NCBI RefSeq assembly: GCF_900232945.1
Contig: NZ_OCTU01000002.1
Coordinates: forward strand, 186,001 to 250,000
Reading direction: 5' to 3'
DNA: 64,000 nucleotides
DNA from: Urinicoccus timonensis
GTDB taxonomy: Bacteria > Bacillota > Clostridia > Tissierellales > Peptoniphilaceae
Shown one piece after another: positions 33,772 through 44,594 of the stretch. Positions within the stretch are counted from its first letter, which is position 1, and every line of letters starts with the position of its first letter. Both the position numbers and the translations under genes were made by a program. The notes beneath the pieces are model-generated. The model was not told the origin of the DNA. It saw only the letters and a program-made list of their open reading frames with translations, and made no database searches.

Positions 33772-35698
33772 GCAAATGCGGATGATGAATTTAATTGGGC
33801 CCAAGCCCACCATGAATTCTGTCTTGGTGGATTTATTGCGCTTGGATGCTTGTGAATTTATTCATGCTCAAGGGGAAGTGGACAAGAATAATTTTGCCTT
33901 AAGTTTGGAAGATGAAAGCAACTTAGACAAGAATATTGAACTCAACTATGTCAAGCCCTTTGAGACCAGCCAGTCTCTAGACCAGGGACGGGACTTGCTC
34001 CAAGGACTTAGGGATTTTTATGGTTTCCAAGATATCGACCATGTCTATGCCGACAGGGTGGATATGACCAAGGACTACAGCCCCATCATCGATATGATGA
34101 AAAAGCAAAGGGCGGACCATGACCAAATCCACAAGAGTTTGGAGATTTTGGAGGAAATTGAAAATAACCGGGCTCTTTTTGACGATATTGACGCCAACTT
34201 GGAGGACTTGTCGGAGCTGGAAAATTTCAATGTCCGTTTTGGTTTTTTAACGGCGGAAGGTCGCTTTCGTTTAAAGAAGAATTATGGGAATATCCTGGCG
34301 GTTTTTTACCACACAGGGACTCTTGACAAGGACCGGGAAATTTATTTCACCATCTATCCACAGGAAATGGAAAATGAAATTGACCGGGTCTTAAAGTCTT
34401 TAGGCTGGATGGACATTGATATTTTGGGCCATGATGAACGGATCTCCAAGGATATCATCCTGAACTTGGATGTGGAAATCCAAGAACTTCGAAACCAAGG
34501 GGACCAAATTGAGGCAGAAAGGGTTCAATATGTCCAAGACCACCAAGAGGACATGAAGGAGGCCTTGGCCTATCTCTATTTAAAGGATAAGATTGAAGAC
34601 TTAAAGACCATGATGTTGCAGTCAGACCACTATTATTTCTTATCTGCCTGGGTTGGGGTGTCGGATATTGAAGCCATCAAGGCCTTGGAAGGCAAGTACA
34701 AGGGCCTATCCATTGACTTTATTGATCCCAAGAAGAATTCCAACCCTCCTACAAAATTAAAGAATTGGAAATTTTTCAAGCCTTTTGAATTTTTGATCAA
34801 TATGTACGGTACACCGAATTATTATGAATTTGATCCTACGGTGATCTTTGGGATTACCTATATGATCTTGTTTGGCGCCATGTTCGGTGATATTGGTCAA
34901 GGGGCAGTATTCTTCCTAGCAGGAATGGTCTTGTCCCGCAAGCTGGGCGCCTTTGGACAGCTTTTAAAACGTCTAGGCCTGTCGTCTATGGTCTTTGGGG
35001 CCTTGTACGGGTCGGTATTTGGTAGCGAGGAAATCTTCTCAGGCATCTGGTTTAAGCCCTTTGACCAAATCAACCGGACCCTGGTTACGGCCATTTGTTT
35101 TGGGGTTGTACTCTTGTTGATTTCTTATGTTCTTGGGATTTACAACCAAGTCAAGCAGGATGGAAAGAGCCAGGCCTTCTTTTCCAAAGAAGGGGTTTTG
35201 GGCCTGGTGATTTTCTTAAATGTCATTAGCATTGGGATTTATCTATTGACCAAGACAGTGATTATTCCAGTCTATGTCAGTGGGTTTTTCATCGTGCTCT
35301 CCTTGGTCTTGATGTTGTTCCAAGGACCGATTATAGAAAAGTTAAGCCACAAAAAAGTTGTAGAATCCAAGGTGGACTATTACACAGAAGGGATTTTCTC
35401 CCTGGTGGAAACCATGCTTTCTACGGTTACGGGGATTATTTCTTTTATCCGGGTGGGGGCTTTTGCCATCAACCATGTGGGCTTGTTTTTAGCCTTCCAA
35501 ACCCTGGGTAAGATGATTGGGTCTTCCGGAGGAAATATGGTGGTTTTAATTATAGGGAACATTGTCATTATTGCCCTGGAAGGGTTGATTGTCTTTATCC
35601 AATCCTTGCGTTTGGAATATTATGAAATGTTCAGTCGTTTTTACAAGGGAAATGGCCGCTTGTTTAAGGCGGATAAGATATCCATGAAGGAGGATTAA
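33761..35698 (+). CDS. ntpI: V-type ATPase subunit I (membrane stator)
   Basis: A 645-residue two-part protein. The N-terminal half is soluble with long coiled coils and binds the peripheral stalks. The C-terminal half (from about residue 340) has seven to eight membrane helices. The ion half-channel region contains IRVGAFAINHVGLFLAF with the essential Arg (about 563). ATG 33761 is preferred to the GTG at 33752 because GAAGGAAG is better spaced. It overlaps subunit C by 11 nt. Confidence 0.93.
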   Translation: MAIEQMRMMNLIGPKPTMNSVLVDLLRLDACEFIHAQGEVDKNNFALSLEDESNLDKNIELNYVKPFETSQSLDQGRDLLQGLRDFYGFQDIDHVYADRVDMTKDYSPIIDMMKKQRADHDQIHKSLEILEEIENNRALFDDIDANLEDLSELENFNVRFGFLTAEGRFRLKKNYGNILAVFYHTGTLDKDREIYFTIYPQEMENEIDRVLKSLGWMDIDILGHDERISKDIILNLDVEIQELRNQGDQIEAERVQYVQDHQEDMKEALAYLYLKDKIEDLKTMMLQSDHYYFLSAWVGVSDIEAIKALEGKYKGLSIDFIDPKKNSNPPTKLKNWKFFKPFEFLINMYGTPNYYEFDPTVIFGITYMILFGAMFGDIGQGAVFFLAGMVLSRKLGAFGQLLKRLGLSSMVFGALYGSVFGSEEIFSGIWFKPFDQINRTLVTAICFGVVLLLISYVLGIYNQVKQDGKSQAFFSKEGVLGLVIFLNVISIGIYLLTKTVIIPVYVSGFFIVLSLVLMLFQGPIIEKLSHKKVVESKVDYYTEGIFSLVETMLSTVTGIISFIRVGAFAINHVGLFLAFQTLGKMIGSSGGNMVVLIIGNIVIIALEGLIVFIQSLRLEYYEMFSRFYKGNGRLFKADKISMKED

Positions 35699-35702
35699 AA
35701 AA

Positions 35703-36128
35703 ATGGGGAAAATTATTTTGTTTTTATCTTTGACAGTTGTTGCGCTTTTTGCCGGGGCAGGTTTTCTTGCCTATAACAGGACAGAAAAGTCCAAGAAGTT
35801 TGTTCGTTCAGTGATTAAGTTAAACTTATTTATCTTTGTACCAGTTTTCATCTTCGGTCTTGTGACCCTGGTACCAGAAATCACCCAAGCTGCTAGTGAA
35901 AGTGCTTCTGCTAGTGGTCAAGGCCTGGGTTATTTGGCTGCTGGTTTATCCACTGGTCTTGCTGCCCTGGGTGCTGGTGTTGCGGTATCTAATGTAGGTT
36001 CTGCAGCCATTGGGGCTGTCAGTGAAGATCCAGACATTCTTGGTAAGTCCATGATTTACCTGGGACTTGCTGAAGGGATTGCCATTTACGGTCTGATTAT
36101 TTCTATTATGATTTTAGGATCCCTATAA
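35703..36128 (+). CDS. ntpK: V-type ATPase subunit K (rotor ring proteolipid)
   Basis: A 141-residue proteolipid that forms the rotating ring. Four hydrophobic helices are visible. The first two (about 3-22 and 42-60) look like a non-catalytic hairpin joined by a charged linker. The last two form a classic c-type hairpin, with the ion-binding Glu in YLGLAEGIAIYGLIISI (about 124). Only one of the two hairpins carries a carboxylate. The Gln expected in the third helix for a typical Na+ site is not evident, so H+ coupling is possible but unproven. Confidence 0.9.
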   Translation: MGKIILFLSLTVVALFAGAGFLAYNRTEKSKKFVRSVIKLNLFIFVPVFIFGLVTLVPEITQAASESASASGQGLGYLAAGLSTGLAALGAGVAVSNVGSAAIGAVSEDPDILGKSMIYLGLAEGIAIYGLIISIMILGSL

Positions 36129-36451
36129 TGCGCTCTTTGGCCTTAACGGATAATCGAGATATTTTAACTGGTTTGCGAATGGCAGGAATTGAAGGGGTCT
36201 TGTGTGGAGACGAGGAGTCCTTAAGGGACGAATTCCACCGGGCCCTGGCCAATGACAAGGTGGGCTTAATTGTCTTAACTACCAAGGGTTTTTATGCCCT
36301 GGAGGAGGAAGTCATTGATGTGAAGATGCACAGGGCATCTCCTCTAATTGTCACAATTCCGGAGATTGACGGTCAGATGGACCAAGATTTTATCTTAAAG
36401 TACATTCAAGAATCCATCGGTATTGGAATGAAGGATGATGCAAAGGAATGA
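36128..36451 (+). CDS. ntpF: V-type ATPase subunit F
   Basis: A 107-residue central-shaft subunit with the family pattern: N-terminal ALTDNRDILTGLRMAGIEGV, then VGLIVLTTKGFY and the SPLIVTIPEIDGQ strand. It binds subunit D in the rotor. Its ATG shares a base with the K stop codon, and it overlaps subunit E by 4 nt. Confidence 0.9.
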   Translation: MRSLALTDNRDILTGLRMAGIEGVLCGDEESLRDEFHRALANDKVGLIVLTTKGFYALEEEVIDVKMHRASPLIVTIPEIDGQMDQDFILKYIQESIGIGMKDDAKE

Positions 36452-37074
36452 TTTATCTTGAAAAGAAAATCGCCATCTTTAATGAGATGGTGTATTTAAA
36501 AAAAGAAAAAGAGTCCAAGGAAAAAATAGAGGCGGAAAAAGCCCGGCTAGATCAAGCCTTGGCAGACAAGACCCGGGAAATGGACCAAAAGGAAGAGGAT
36601 TTAATTGCCAGAAGGATCCAATTGGCCAAGGAACAGGGTTATGACCAAGTCATGAACACCAAGGAAGAAACCCGGATTGAGGTCTTAAAAAAAGAACAGG
36701 CCCTCTTCCAAGACTTTATCGCCAGCCTGAAGGACAAGTTAAGAGACTTTCGGGCAAGTGATGCCTATGTCCAAAGGGAAGGGGATATCTTCAAGGGGGT
36801 TTTGGCCGATGTCAATGAGGAAAGGATTAGGGTCTACCTCATAGACCAAGACCGAGACCGTTTGGAAGCTGTCTTTAACAAGATTGCCGAGGAAGAAGGA
36901 ATCCACTTGGACTTTCTTCCCTTGGAAAAAAAGGCCCTGGGGGGCTTTATGGTATCGGACAAGGAAGAAAGCTTCTTTATCAATGCCAGCTTTCAAGCGA
37001 AAATTGATAGTTTGAATTATGAATTAGGAAAGATGCTGCATGATCAGTTGAAAGTTGAAGGTGGTATGGATTGA
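36448..37074 (+). CDS. ntpE: V-type ATPase subunit E (peripheral stalk)
   Basis: A 208-residue protein with a long N-terminal charged helix (about 5-100) and a compact C-terminal domain with the conserved LGGFMVSDKEESFFINASFQ stretch before the last helix. It pairs with the G/H subunit in the stator. It overlaps the F and A genes. Confidence 0.9.
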   Translation: MIYLEKKIAIFNEMVYLKKEKESKEKIEAEKARLDQALADKTREMDQKEEDLIARRIQLAKEQGYDQVMNTKEETRIEVLKKEQALFQDFIASLKDKLRDFRASDAYVQREGDIFKGVLADVNEERIRVYLIDQDRDRLEAVFNKIAEEEGIHLDFLPLEKKALGGFMVSDKEESFFINASFQAKIDSLNYELGKMLHDQLKVEGGMD

Positions 37075-38837
37075 AAACAGCATATGTAAAAATTGTGGAC
37101 GGTCCTGTTGTCAAAGCAACTGGTATGAAGGATTTCCAAGTAAGGGAAATGGTGGTTGTCGGGGAAAAGAAGTTAATCGGCGAAGTCATTTCCATAGAAG
37201 GGGACCTGGGAACCATCCAGGTCTATGAAGAAACAGAAGGCCTCAAGAGGGACGAAGAAATTCAATCCACTGGGGCACCCTTGAGTGTCAAGTTGGGCCC
37301 TGGCATGGTGTCTAATATCTTTGACGGGATCCAACGTCCCTTAAAGAACATCCAAGACAAGCACGGCAACTTCATGCCAGAAGGAATTGGCTTGATTTCT
37401 CTAGACCAAGAAAAGCTCTGGCCTGTGACCTTTACGGTGAAAAAGGGAGACTTTGTCCAAGAAGGAGAAATCTTCGGGACAGTTCCTGAAACGGATTCCA
37501 TGACCCACCGGCTCTTGATTCCCATGGGGGTTTCTGGGACCATTGAAGAAATGGTGGAAGAGGGGTCCTACAATATAGAAGAGGTCCTCTTAAGGATCAA
37601 GGACGAAAACGACAAGGTCCATGAAGTGAAGATGGCCCAAGAATGGCCGGTCCGGGTTCCCCGTCCTGTGAAACACAGGAAGGCCACCCGGGAAATCCTC
37701 TTGACAGGGCAAAGGGTTTTGGATACCTTTTTCCCCATTGCCAAGGGGGGAACTTGTGCCGTTCCTGGTGGTTTCGGAACGGGTAAGACCATGACCCAAC
37801 ATCAAATTGCAAAATATTGTGACGCCGACTTGATTATCTATATTGGTTGTGGGGAACGGGGCAACGAAATGACCGAGGTTTTGGAAGACTTCCCAAACCT
37901 GGTGGACCCCTATACCAAGCAATCTCTTATGAACCGGACCATCTTAATTGCCAACACATCCAACATGCCGGTAGCTGCCCGGGAAGCCTCTATCTACACA
38001 GGGGTTACCATGGCAGAATACTTCCGGGACCAAGGATATGACGTGGCCCTGATGGCGGATTCTACCTCTCGTTGGGCGGAAGCCTTAAGGGAAATTTCCG
38101 GTCGTTTGGAAGAAATGCCAGCAGAAGAAGGCTATCCAGCCTACCTACCCTCTCGGGTAGCGGGCTTTTATGAACGGGCCGGGTCGGCAGAAACTTTTTC
38201 TGGCAAGGACGGGTCTGTTACCCTGATTGGGGCCGTATCCCCTGCTGGTGGAGACTTTTCCGAACCCGTTACAGAAAACACCAAGCGCTTTGTCAATGTC
38301 TTTTTGGCCCTGGACAAGAACCTGGCCTATGCAAGACACTATCCTGCCATCCAATGGATGACCTCCTATTCCCAATACATTAGCGATTTGAAAAACTACT
38401 ATGAATTGGCCTTGGACGGGGACTTGGTGGGCTTAAGGAACAAGTGCATGGATATCCTCCACCAAGAAGCCAAGTTAAACGAAATTGTCCTCTTGGTTGG
38501 GGAAGAAGTTTTACCAGATGACCAAAGGTTACTTTTGGCCATTGCCCGGGTTTTAAAGGTGGGCTTTTTACAACAAAATGCCTTTAACAAAATCGACACC
38601 TTTGTGCCCTTGGAAAAGCAATACAATATGTTAAAAACCATTGACCACTTGTACGAAGCTGGGAAAAAGGCCTTGAGCCAAAGAATTCCCATCCGTCAAA
38701 TTAAGAATGAAGACCTCTTTGGAAAAATTATCAACATGAAGTACAACATTGAAAATGACGATGAAGAAGCCTTTGTCCATTTGAACAATGAAATTGACAA
38801 TTTTTACGAAGATTTGATAAAAGATAATAGGGGATGA
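37071..38837 (+). CDS. ntpA: V-type ATPase catalytic subunit A
   Basis: A 588-residue catalytic subunit. The Walker A motif GGFGTGKT lies near residue 233, after the A-type insertion domain (KEMVVVG... through VRVPRPVKH). [15 protein letters not shown] and [20 protein letters not shown] are classic. The start is TTG inside the TGA of subunit E (TTGA). It uses ATP hydrolysis to drive ion pumping, or the reverse. Confidence 0.97.
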   Translation: MKTAYVKIVDGPVVKATGMKDFQVREMVVVGEKKLIGEVISIEGDLGTIQVYEETEGLKRDEEIQSTGAPLSVKLGPGMVSNIFDGIQRPLKNIQDKHGNFMPEGIGLISLDQEKLWPVTFTVKKGDFVQEGEIFGTVPETDSMTHRLLIPMGVSGTIEEMVEEGSYNIEEVLLRIKDENDKVHEVKMAQEWPVRVPRPVKHRKATREILLTGQRVLDTFFPIAKGGTCAVPGGFGTGKTMTQHQIAKYCDADLIIYIGCGERGNEMTEVLEDFPNLVDPYTKQSLMNRTILIANTSNMPVAAREASIYTGVTMAEYFRDQGYDVALMADSTSRWAEALREISGRLEEMPAEEGYPAYLPSRVAGFYERAGSAETFSGKDGSVTLIGAVSPAGGDFSEPVTENTKRFVNVFLALDKNLAYARHYPAIQWMTSYSQYISDLKNYYELALDGDLVGLRNKCMDILHQEAKLNEIVLLVGEEVLPDDQRLLLAIARVLKVGFLQQNAFNKIDTFVPLEKQYNMLKTIDHLYEAGKKALSQRIPIRQIKNEDLFGKIINMKYNIENDDEEAFVHLNNEIDNFYEDLIKDNRG

Positions 38838-38841
38838 GACA

Positions 38842-40230
38842 TTGAAAAAAGAATATGTGCGTTTAAAACATGTGGAAGGTTCCATGATTGAACTTGACCG
38901 TTTGCACCACGTAGGCTTTGGGGAAATTGTTGAAATAAAATCCCTAGACACGGGGAAAAAACAAGTGGGTCAAGTGACAAAAATTGATGGAGATTCCTGT
39001 GTCCTTCAAGTATTTGGAGACAACCTGGGGGCTTCTACCAGGAACCGAAGTGTAACTTTTTTGGAAAAGCCCTTTGAGATTCCTGTATCCAAGGAAATTC
39101 TCGGCCGGGTTTTCAACGGAATTGGAGAGCCCATTGATGAAGGGGGCCCCATCTATTCTGATAAATTTTTAAATGTCAATGGACGGCCCATGAATCCGGT
39201 TTCTCGCCAATACCCTCGGAACTTTATCCAAACAGGGATTTCCTCCATTGACGCCCTAATGACCCTGATTCGGGGACAAAAGCTCCCTATCTTTTCCGGG
39301 TCTGGCCTGCCCCATAATGAACTGGCAGCCCAAATTGTCCGGCAAGCAAAGATCACCGGAGATGCAGGAGAAGACTCCTTTGCCATTGTCTTTGCAGCCA
39401 TTGGGGTTAAGCACGATGAAGCCGACTACTTCCAAAATGCCTTTAAAAATTCTGGGGTTTCTGAAAAGGTCGTTATGTATATCAACTATGCCGATGACCC
39501 CATTATGGAACGGTTGATTGTGCCTAAGTGTGCCCTGACAGCGGCAGAATACTTGGCCTATGAAGAAAAGAAACACGTCTTGGTTATCATGACCGACATC
39601 ACATCCTATGCCGAAGCCTTACGGGAAGTGTCCTCTTCTCGGGAAGAAGTACCCTCAAGAAAGGGCTACCCGGGCCATCTCTATTCTGACTTGGCCATGC
39701 TCTATGAACGGGCCGGGATGATCCAAGGCATTGATGGATCGGTAACCTTGATTCCCATCTTGACCATGCCAAATGATGACATCACCCACCCCATTGCCGA
39801 CTTAACTGGTTATATTACTGAGGGGCAAATTGTACTTTCTCGAGACTTGGCAGGGCAGGGTCTTTATCCACCCATCCAGGTCCTACCCTCCCTGTCCCGG
39901 CTTATGAAGGACGGCATCGGGGAAGGCTATACCAGAAAGGACCACGACAGCCTGTCCTCCCAATTGTTTGCTTCTTATTCCAGGGTGCAAGAAGTGCGGG
40001 CCTTGGCGCAAATTATTGGAGCCGACGACTTGTCCCAAGAAGACCAAATGATCTTGAAGTTTGGCCAAGCCTTTGAAGACAAGTTTATCAACCAAGGCAG
40101 CGAAAGCAACCGAGATATTGAAACAACCCTGGACTTGGGTTGGGAACTCTTAAGACTCTTACCGGAAACCAGCCTGGACCGGATTTCTCCTGAATTAAAA
40201 GAAGAATTCTTGAGGAAAAAAGATGAGTAA
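38842..40230 (+). CDS. ntpB: V-type ATPase regulatory subunit B
   Basis: A 462-residue non-catalytic nucleotide-binding homologue of A. It lacks a P-loop and instead has the B-type [37 protein letters not shown] and [17 protein letters not shown] are diagnostic. The start is TTG 4 nt after subunit A. It overlaps subunit D by 8 nt. Confidence 0.97.
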   Translation: MKKEYVRLKHVEGSMIELDRLHHVGFGEIVEIKSLDTGKKQVGQVTKIDGDSCVLQVFGDNLGASTRNRSVTFLEKPFEIPVSKEILGRVFNGIGEPIDEGGPIYSDKFLNVNGRPMNPVSRQYPRNFIQTGISSIDALMTLIRGQKLPIFSGSGLPHNELAAQIVRQAKITGDAGEDSFAIVFAAIGVKHDEADYFQNAFKNSGVSEKVVMYINYADDPIMERLIVPKCALTAAEYLAYEEKKHVLVIMTDITSYAEALREVSSSREEVPSRKGYPGHLYSDLAMLYERAGMIQGIDGSVTLIPILTMPNDDITHPIADLTGYITEGQIVLSRDLAGQGLYPPIQVLPSLSRLMKDGIGEGYTRKDHDSLSSQLFASYSRVQEVRALAQIIGADDLSQEDQMILKFGQAFEDKFINQGSESNRDIETTLDLGWELLRLLPETSLDRISPELKEEFLRKKDE

Positions 40231-40843
40231 TCGTGTAATTCCCACCAAGGCCAACCTCTTGAACCTAAAAGACCAAGTGGCCTTTGCCCAAAAGGGATAT
40301 GAACTTTTAGATAAGAAAAGAACCGTTTTGATCCAAGAAATGATGCGGTTAAATGGGGTGGCCAAGGACCTCCAAGGAGAAATCCATAAGATGATTGAAC
40401 AATCCTATGGGTCCTTGATTGACGCCACCATTGTCATGGGGTCTGAAAATGTAGAAGGCCTCTCCCAATCTATGGCCCTGGAACCGGGCTTTGACCTCCA
40501 ATCCAGGTCCGTTATGGGGGTGGAAGTGCCCAAGATCAACTACAAGAAACGTCCCCTAAAGACGGAGTATTCCTTCCACCAATCCACAGCCGCCTTTGAC
40601 CAGGCTTCCTTGGATTTTAACCAACTTCTCTACTATATCTACCAGCTGGCAGAAATTGAAACCAGCGTCTTTCGGATTGCCCAAGAAATTAAGCAGACGG
40701 CCAAAAGGGCCAATGCCTTGGACAAGATCCAAATTCCCAAATTTACGGAAAATATCAAGATGATTGAAGACGTCTTGGCAGAAAAAGAAAGAGAAGACTT
40801 CTTTCGTTTGAAAAAAGTAAAGAAAAAAAGAGAAGATAAATAA
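40223..40843 (+). CDS. ntpD: V-type ATPase subunit D (central shaft)
   Basis: A 206-residue coiled-coil rotor shaft. The start [20 protein letters not shown] with [13 protein letters not shown] is diagnostic of subunit D. The C-terminal basic helix ([10 protein letters not shown]) is usual. It is the last gene of the operon, ending at a bidirectional terminator shared with hemL. Confidence 0.95.
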   Translation: MSNRVIPTKANLLNLKDQVAFAQKGYELLDKKRTVLIQEMMRLNGVAKDLQGEIHKMIEQSYGSLIDATIVMGSENVEGLSQSMALEPGFDLQSRSVMGVEVPKINYKKRPLKTEYSFHQSTAAFDQASLDFNQLLYYIYQLAEIETSVFRIAQEIKQTAKRANALDKIQIPKFTENIKMIEDVLAEKEREDFFRLKKVKKKREDK

Positions 40844-40880
40844 AAGAACCCTTAAGCTTGACGGCTTAAGGGTTCTTTTT
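40843..40880. terminator. Bidirectional terminator between ntpD and hemL
   Basis: A 15-bp stem (AAAGAACCCTTAAGC, 40843-40857, with its complement at 40864-40878), a 6-nt loop and T tracts on both strands. Confidence 0.93.
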
Positions 40881-40889
40881 CTTTGGCTC

Positions 40890-42164
40890 TTATTTACAAA
40901 TGTCTTCCAAGACCCGACGGTTGGCTTGGATGGTTTTTTCAATGATGTCTTCTGTATGGGCGTCGCTAAGGAAGATGGCTTCAAATTGGGCAGGAGCCAT
41001 GATAAAGCCTTCCTTGACCATGCCTTGAAAGTACTTGGCATAGAGTTCAGTGTCGGCCTTTTGGACGTCGTCAAAGGACTTGATTTGGTCAAATTCTCCA
41101 AAGAAGAGGCTCAGCATGGAGTGGAAACGGGTGACCTTGCCAGGAATGCCTAGGTCAGTGAGGTTTTTGCTAAAGCCTTGGTCTAATTCATAGGCAAAGC
41201 GGTCTAATTTTTCGTAAATTTCTGGATGGGCTTCCAGGACTTTTAAGGTGTCCAGGCCGATTTTCATGGCCAGGGGGTTGCCGGACAGGGTTCCTGCCTG
41301 GTAGACCCCTCCCAGGGGAGAGAGTTTTTCCATAATTTCTTTGGACCCAGCAAAGGCTCCTACTGGAAGGCCACCACCGATGATTTTTCCATAGGTATAG
41401 AGGTCGGCCTTGACGTCAAAGTAGTCGCCAACAGACCCGTAACGGGTCCGAAAACCGGTAATGACTTCGTCAAAGATCAAGAGGGCCTTGTTGTCGTCGC
41501 AAAGTTTTCTCAGGCCTTGTAAAAATTCCTTGTCAGGAACCACAACCCCCATGTTGCCGGCAATGGGTTCGATGATAATACAGGCAATTTGGTCCTTGAA
41601 TTGGTCAAATTTTTCCCGGACATCGGCCAGGTCGTTGTAGCGACAGACGATGGTGTCTTGGATGGTGCCTTGGGGAACTCCCAAAGAGGTTGGGGCATAG
41701 TAGGTCAGGGTTCCGGACCCACTCTTGACCAAGAGGCCGTCAGAATGGCCATGGTAGCAGCCCTCGAACTTGATAATCTTGTTGCGACCGGTGTAGCCCC
41801 GGGCTAGACGGATGGCGGACATGGTGGCTTCGGTGCCGGAGTTGACCATCCGGACCATGTCGGTTTTGGTGGCCCGGGTAAAGGTCTCGGCCATGGTAAC
41901 TTCTACTTCAGAAGGTAGGCCCAGGGTTAGGACCTCTTCCAGGTAGCCTTGGGCTTTTTTTACCAGGTCCTCCCGACCATGGCCCAGGATCATGGGCCCC
42001 CAGGAGCAGATGTAGTCGATGTATTCCTTGCCATCAGTAGAATAGAGATGGCAGCCTTTGGCCTTGTTAAAGAAGATGGGGTCCATATGGACAGAGCCAA
42101 AGGCCCGGACCGGGGAGTTGACTCCTCCAGGAATGACTTGTTTGGCACGGTCAAAAAGGGTCAT
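40890..42164 (-). CDS. hemL: Glutamate-1-semialdehyde 2,1-aminomutase
   Basis: A 424-residue PLP enzyme that makes 5-aminolevulinate from glutamate-1-semialdehyde. It shows the N-terminal PGGVNSPVRAFGSVHMDP, the MVNSGTEATMSAIRLARG segment and the PLP-lysine region YTYGKIIGGGLPVGAFAG. It is the last gene of the hem operon, overlapping hemB by 4 nt. With HemA it forms the C5 route to tetrapyrroles. Confidence 0.96.
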   Translation of the reverse strand: MTLFDRAKQVIPGGVNSPVRAFGSVHMDPIFFNKAKGCHLYSTDGKEYIDYICSWGPMILGHGREDLVKKAQGYLEEVLTLGLPSEVEVTMAETFTRATKTDMVRMVNSGTEATMSAIRLARGYTGRNKIIKFEGCYHGHSDGLLVKSGSGTLTYYAPTSLGVPQGTIQDTIVCRYNDLADVREKFDQFKDQIACIIIEPIAGNMGVVVPDKEFLQGLRKLCDDNKALLIFDEVITGFRTRYGSVGDYFDVKADLYTYGKIIGGGLPVGAFAGSKEIMEKLSPLGGVYQAGTLSGNPLAMKIGLDTLKVLEAHPEIYEKLDRFAYELDQGFSKNLTDLGIPGKVTRFHSMLSLFFGEFDQIKSFDDVQKADTELYAKYFQGMVKEGFIMAPAQFEAIFLSDAHTEDIIEKTIQANRRVLEDICK

Positions 42165-43129
42165 AGGTCGGCCTCCTTTAATTTTTTTGCCACTTCCTTG
42201 GCATGGTAGCTGATGATGATTTGGGCTCCGGCCCGTTTCATGGCAATCATGCTTTCGTAGATAATGGATTCATCCACCAGGCCTTGGGCAATGGCATTTT
42301 TCAACATGGAATATTCTCCACTGACATTGTAAACCACCAGGATGGTGTTGAAGTTTTCCTTGACTTCCTTGACGATGTCCAGGTAGGCCAGGGCGGGTTT
42401 GATGATGATAAAGTCGGCATCTTCCTCCAGGTCCAGGGCCACTTCTCTCAAGGCTTCTTGGCCATTGTGGAAGTCCATTTGGTAGGACTTGCGGTCCCCA
42501 AAGGAGGGGGCAGAATCGGCTGCTTGCCGGAAGGGGCCATAGTAGCTAGAGGCAAATTTTGCACTGTAGGCCATGATGGGGGTGTTTTCGTAGCCATTCA
42601 TATCTAAAAGCTGGCGAATTTCCCGGACCCTAAAGTCCATCATGTCGGAGGGAGCCACAATATCGGCTCCAGCTTGGGCATGGGACAGGGCAATTTTTGC
42701 AATGTACTTGGTGGTGGTGTCGTTGATGACTTGGCCATCTTCATCCAGGATGCCACAGTGGCCATGGTCGGTGTATTCACACATACAGACGTCGGTTACG
42801 ACTAAAAGGTTGGGGTGGAGGGACTTGATCTTTCGGACCCCTCTTTGGATGATGCCATCTTCAGCATAGGCTTGAGACCCGTGGGCGTCCTTGTGGTTGG
42901 GAATGCCAAAGAGGATGACCCCGGAGATGCCCAGGTCTTCAATTTCTTTGATTTCCTGGTTTAGTTGGTCCAGGGAAAAGTGGTAGACTCCCGGTAGGGA
43001 GGGGATTTCTTTCTTGATGCCCTCTCCTTCAACTAGGAAGAGGGGGTAGATAAAGTCCTTGGGAGAAAGGCTGGTTTCTTCCACCATCCTTCTCATCAAG
43101 GGGTTGTTTCTAATTCTTCGCATGCGCAT
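42161..43129 (-). CDS. hemB: Porphobilinogen synthase (delta-aminolevulinate dehydratase)
   Basis: A 322-residue enzyme that condenses two 5-aminolevulinates. The zinc-binding cysteines (DVCMCEYTDHGHCG, about residue 120) indicate the Zn-dependent type. Schiff-base lysines are in YSAKFASSYYGPFR and ADFIIIKPALAYLDI. The frame opens at ATG 43138, but the ATG at 43129 has better spacing to GGAGG, which abuts the first. It overlaps the cobA-hemD gene. Confidence 0.95.
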   Translation of the reverse strand: MRMRRIRNNPLMRRMVEETSLSPKDFIYPLFLVEGEGIKKEIPSLPGVYHFSLDQLNQEIKEIEDLGISGVILFGIPNHKDAHGSQAYAEDGIIQRGVRKIKSLHPNLLVVTDVCMCEYTDHGHCGILDEDGQVINDTTTKYIAKIALSHAQAGADIVAPSDMMDFRVREIRQLLDMNGYENTPIMAYSAKFASSYYGPFRQAADSAPSFGDRKSYQMDFHNGQEALREVALDLEEDADFIIIKPALAYLDIVKEVKENFNTILVVYNVSGEYSMLKNAIAQGLVDESIIYESMIAMKRAGAQIIISYHAKEVAKKLKEADL

Positions 43130-44594
43130 GGTCTGCATCCTCCTTTATCCATTGGACCATGGACGGGATGGTGGCTTTTTCAGAGCATCCTGCAATTTCC
43201 AAGCCATGGGCCTGGATGGCCTGGCTGGTAATGGGTCCAATGCTGACAATTTTTGTATCTTTCAAACTTTCTTTTCCATAGTGGTCAACAAAGTTGTCCA
43301 CGGTGGAGGAAGAGGTAAATAAAACATAGTCGATGGGGCCTGAAAGGTCTTCCATTTTTTCAGGCTTGATGTTTCGGTAGATGACCAGGTCGTCCACTTG
43401 GCCCAGGTCCCTGTATTGGTCCATGAGTTCCGGCCGGGACTTGTTGGAATGAGGAATAAAAAGTTTTTTGTCCGGGCTGGGGTCTTCCCTTAAGGCTTGG
43501 ACCAGGGCTTCTCCCACATAGTCCTTGGGCACAAGGTCTGCCTTGAGACCATAGGACCTCAGGGCTTTTTCTGTTTTTTCGCCAATGACACAGAGCTTGA
43601 CTGGGGCCAGGTCTCTTAAGTCTCTTACGGACAAATAGCTATCCATAAAGATTTCCAGGGCATTGACGGAGTGGAAGATGACATGGGTAAAGTCTTGGGC
43701 CAGGATCCGTTTTTCCAGGGTCTTCTTGTGGACCGCCTCTAATTGGATACAGGGGGCTTCAATGACTTGGGCTCCCAGGTCTCTTAGGGCCTTGGCCAGG
43801 CTGGAGGCTTGGCTCCTAGCCCGAGTAATGACAATCCGCTTGCCAAAGAGGGGGCGGGATTCGTAGAAGTTCAGGTCCTTTCTCAGATCCACCACCTCGC
43901 CAATGACAATGAGGCTGGGAGAGCCGAAGCCCTTGCCTTGGATGTCCTGGCAGATATTTTCCACAGTGGAGGTCAAGACCTTTTGGTCGGGATAGCCTCC
44001 GTGCATGATGACGGCACAGGGTCTCTTGGGGTTCATGCCGGCTTCTAAAAGTTCCCCTGTAATCAAGGGGAGGTTGTTGAGGCCCATGTAAAAGACCAGG
44101 GTGCCTTCTAATTTTGCATAGGAGTGGAAGTCTCCTGGGTCGCCCTTTTCCCGATGGCCGGTAATAAAGGAAACAGAGGTAGACTTGCCCCGGTGGGTGG
44201 CAGGAATTCCTGCATACATAAGGGAGACAATCCCTGATGTGACACCGGGAATGACTTCAAATTCGATACCGTGGTCCTTGCAGTAAAGGGCTTCTTCGCC
44301 ACCACGACCAAAGACATAGGGGTCGCCTCCCTTGAGCCGGAGGACTTTTTTCCCCTCCAGAGCCTTTTCCACCATCAGGGCATTGGTTTGGTCCTGGGTC
44401 AGGTAGTGGTTGTTGGCGGCCTTGCCGGCATAGTAGACTTCTTTTTTATCCAGGTAGGGGGCAATGAGGTCGGGATTTAAAAGCCGGTCATAGATGACGA
44501 CGTCGCAGTCTTCCAAGACCTTAAGGGCCCTTTGGGTAATGAGGTCGCTGGGGCCGATGCCGGCGCCTGTAATATATACTTTTCCTTTAGTCAT
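43110..44594 (-). CDS. cobA-hemD: Fused uroporphyrinogen-III C-methyltransferase / uroporphyrinogen-III synthase
   Basis: A 494-residue fusion. The N-terminal ~245 residues are SUMT (CobA): GAGIGPSDLITQRALKVLED, LKGGDPYVFGRGGEEA and the VTSGIVSLMYAGIPATHRG segment, methylating uroporphyrinogen III to precorrin-2. The C-terminal ~245 residues are HemD (GKRIVITRARSQASSLAKAL, YVLFTSSSTVDNF). The same protein thus makes uroporphyrinogen III and draws it to the siroheme/cobalamin branch. AAAGGAGG precedes the ATG. Such fusions are known in Bacillota. Confidence 0.95.
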   Translation of the reverse strand: MTKGKVYITGAGIGPSDLITQRALKVLEDCDVVIYDRLLNPDLIAPYLDKKEVYYAGKAANNHYLTQDQTNALMVEKALEGKKVLRLKGGDPYVFGRGGEEALYCKDHGIEFEVIPGVTSGIVSLMYAGIPATHRGKSTSVSFITGHREKGDPGDFHSYAKLEGTLVFYMGLNNLPLITGELLEAGMNPKRPCAVIMHGGYPDQKVLTSTVENICQDIQGKGFGSPSLIVIGEVVDLRKDLNFYESRPLFGKRIVITRARSQASSLAKALRDLGAQVIEAPCIQLEAVHKKTLEKRILAQDFTHVIFHSVNALEIFMDSYLSVRDLRDLAPVKLCVIGEKTEKALRSYGLKADLVPKDYVGEALVQALREDPSPDKKLFIPHSNKSRPELMDQYRDLGQVDDLVIYRNIKPEKMEDLSGPIDYVLFTSSSTVDNFVDHYGKESLKDTKIVSIGPITSQAIQAHGLEIAGCSEKATIPSMVQWIKEDADHAHAKN

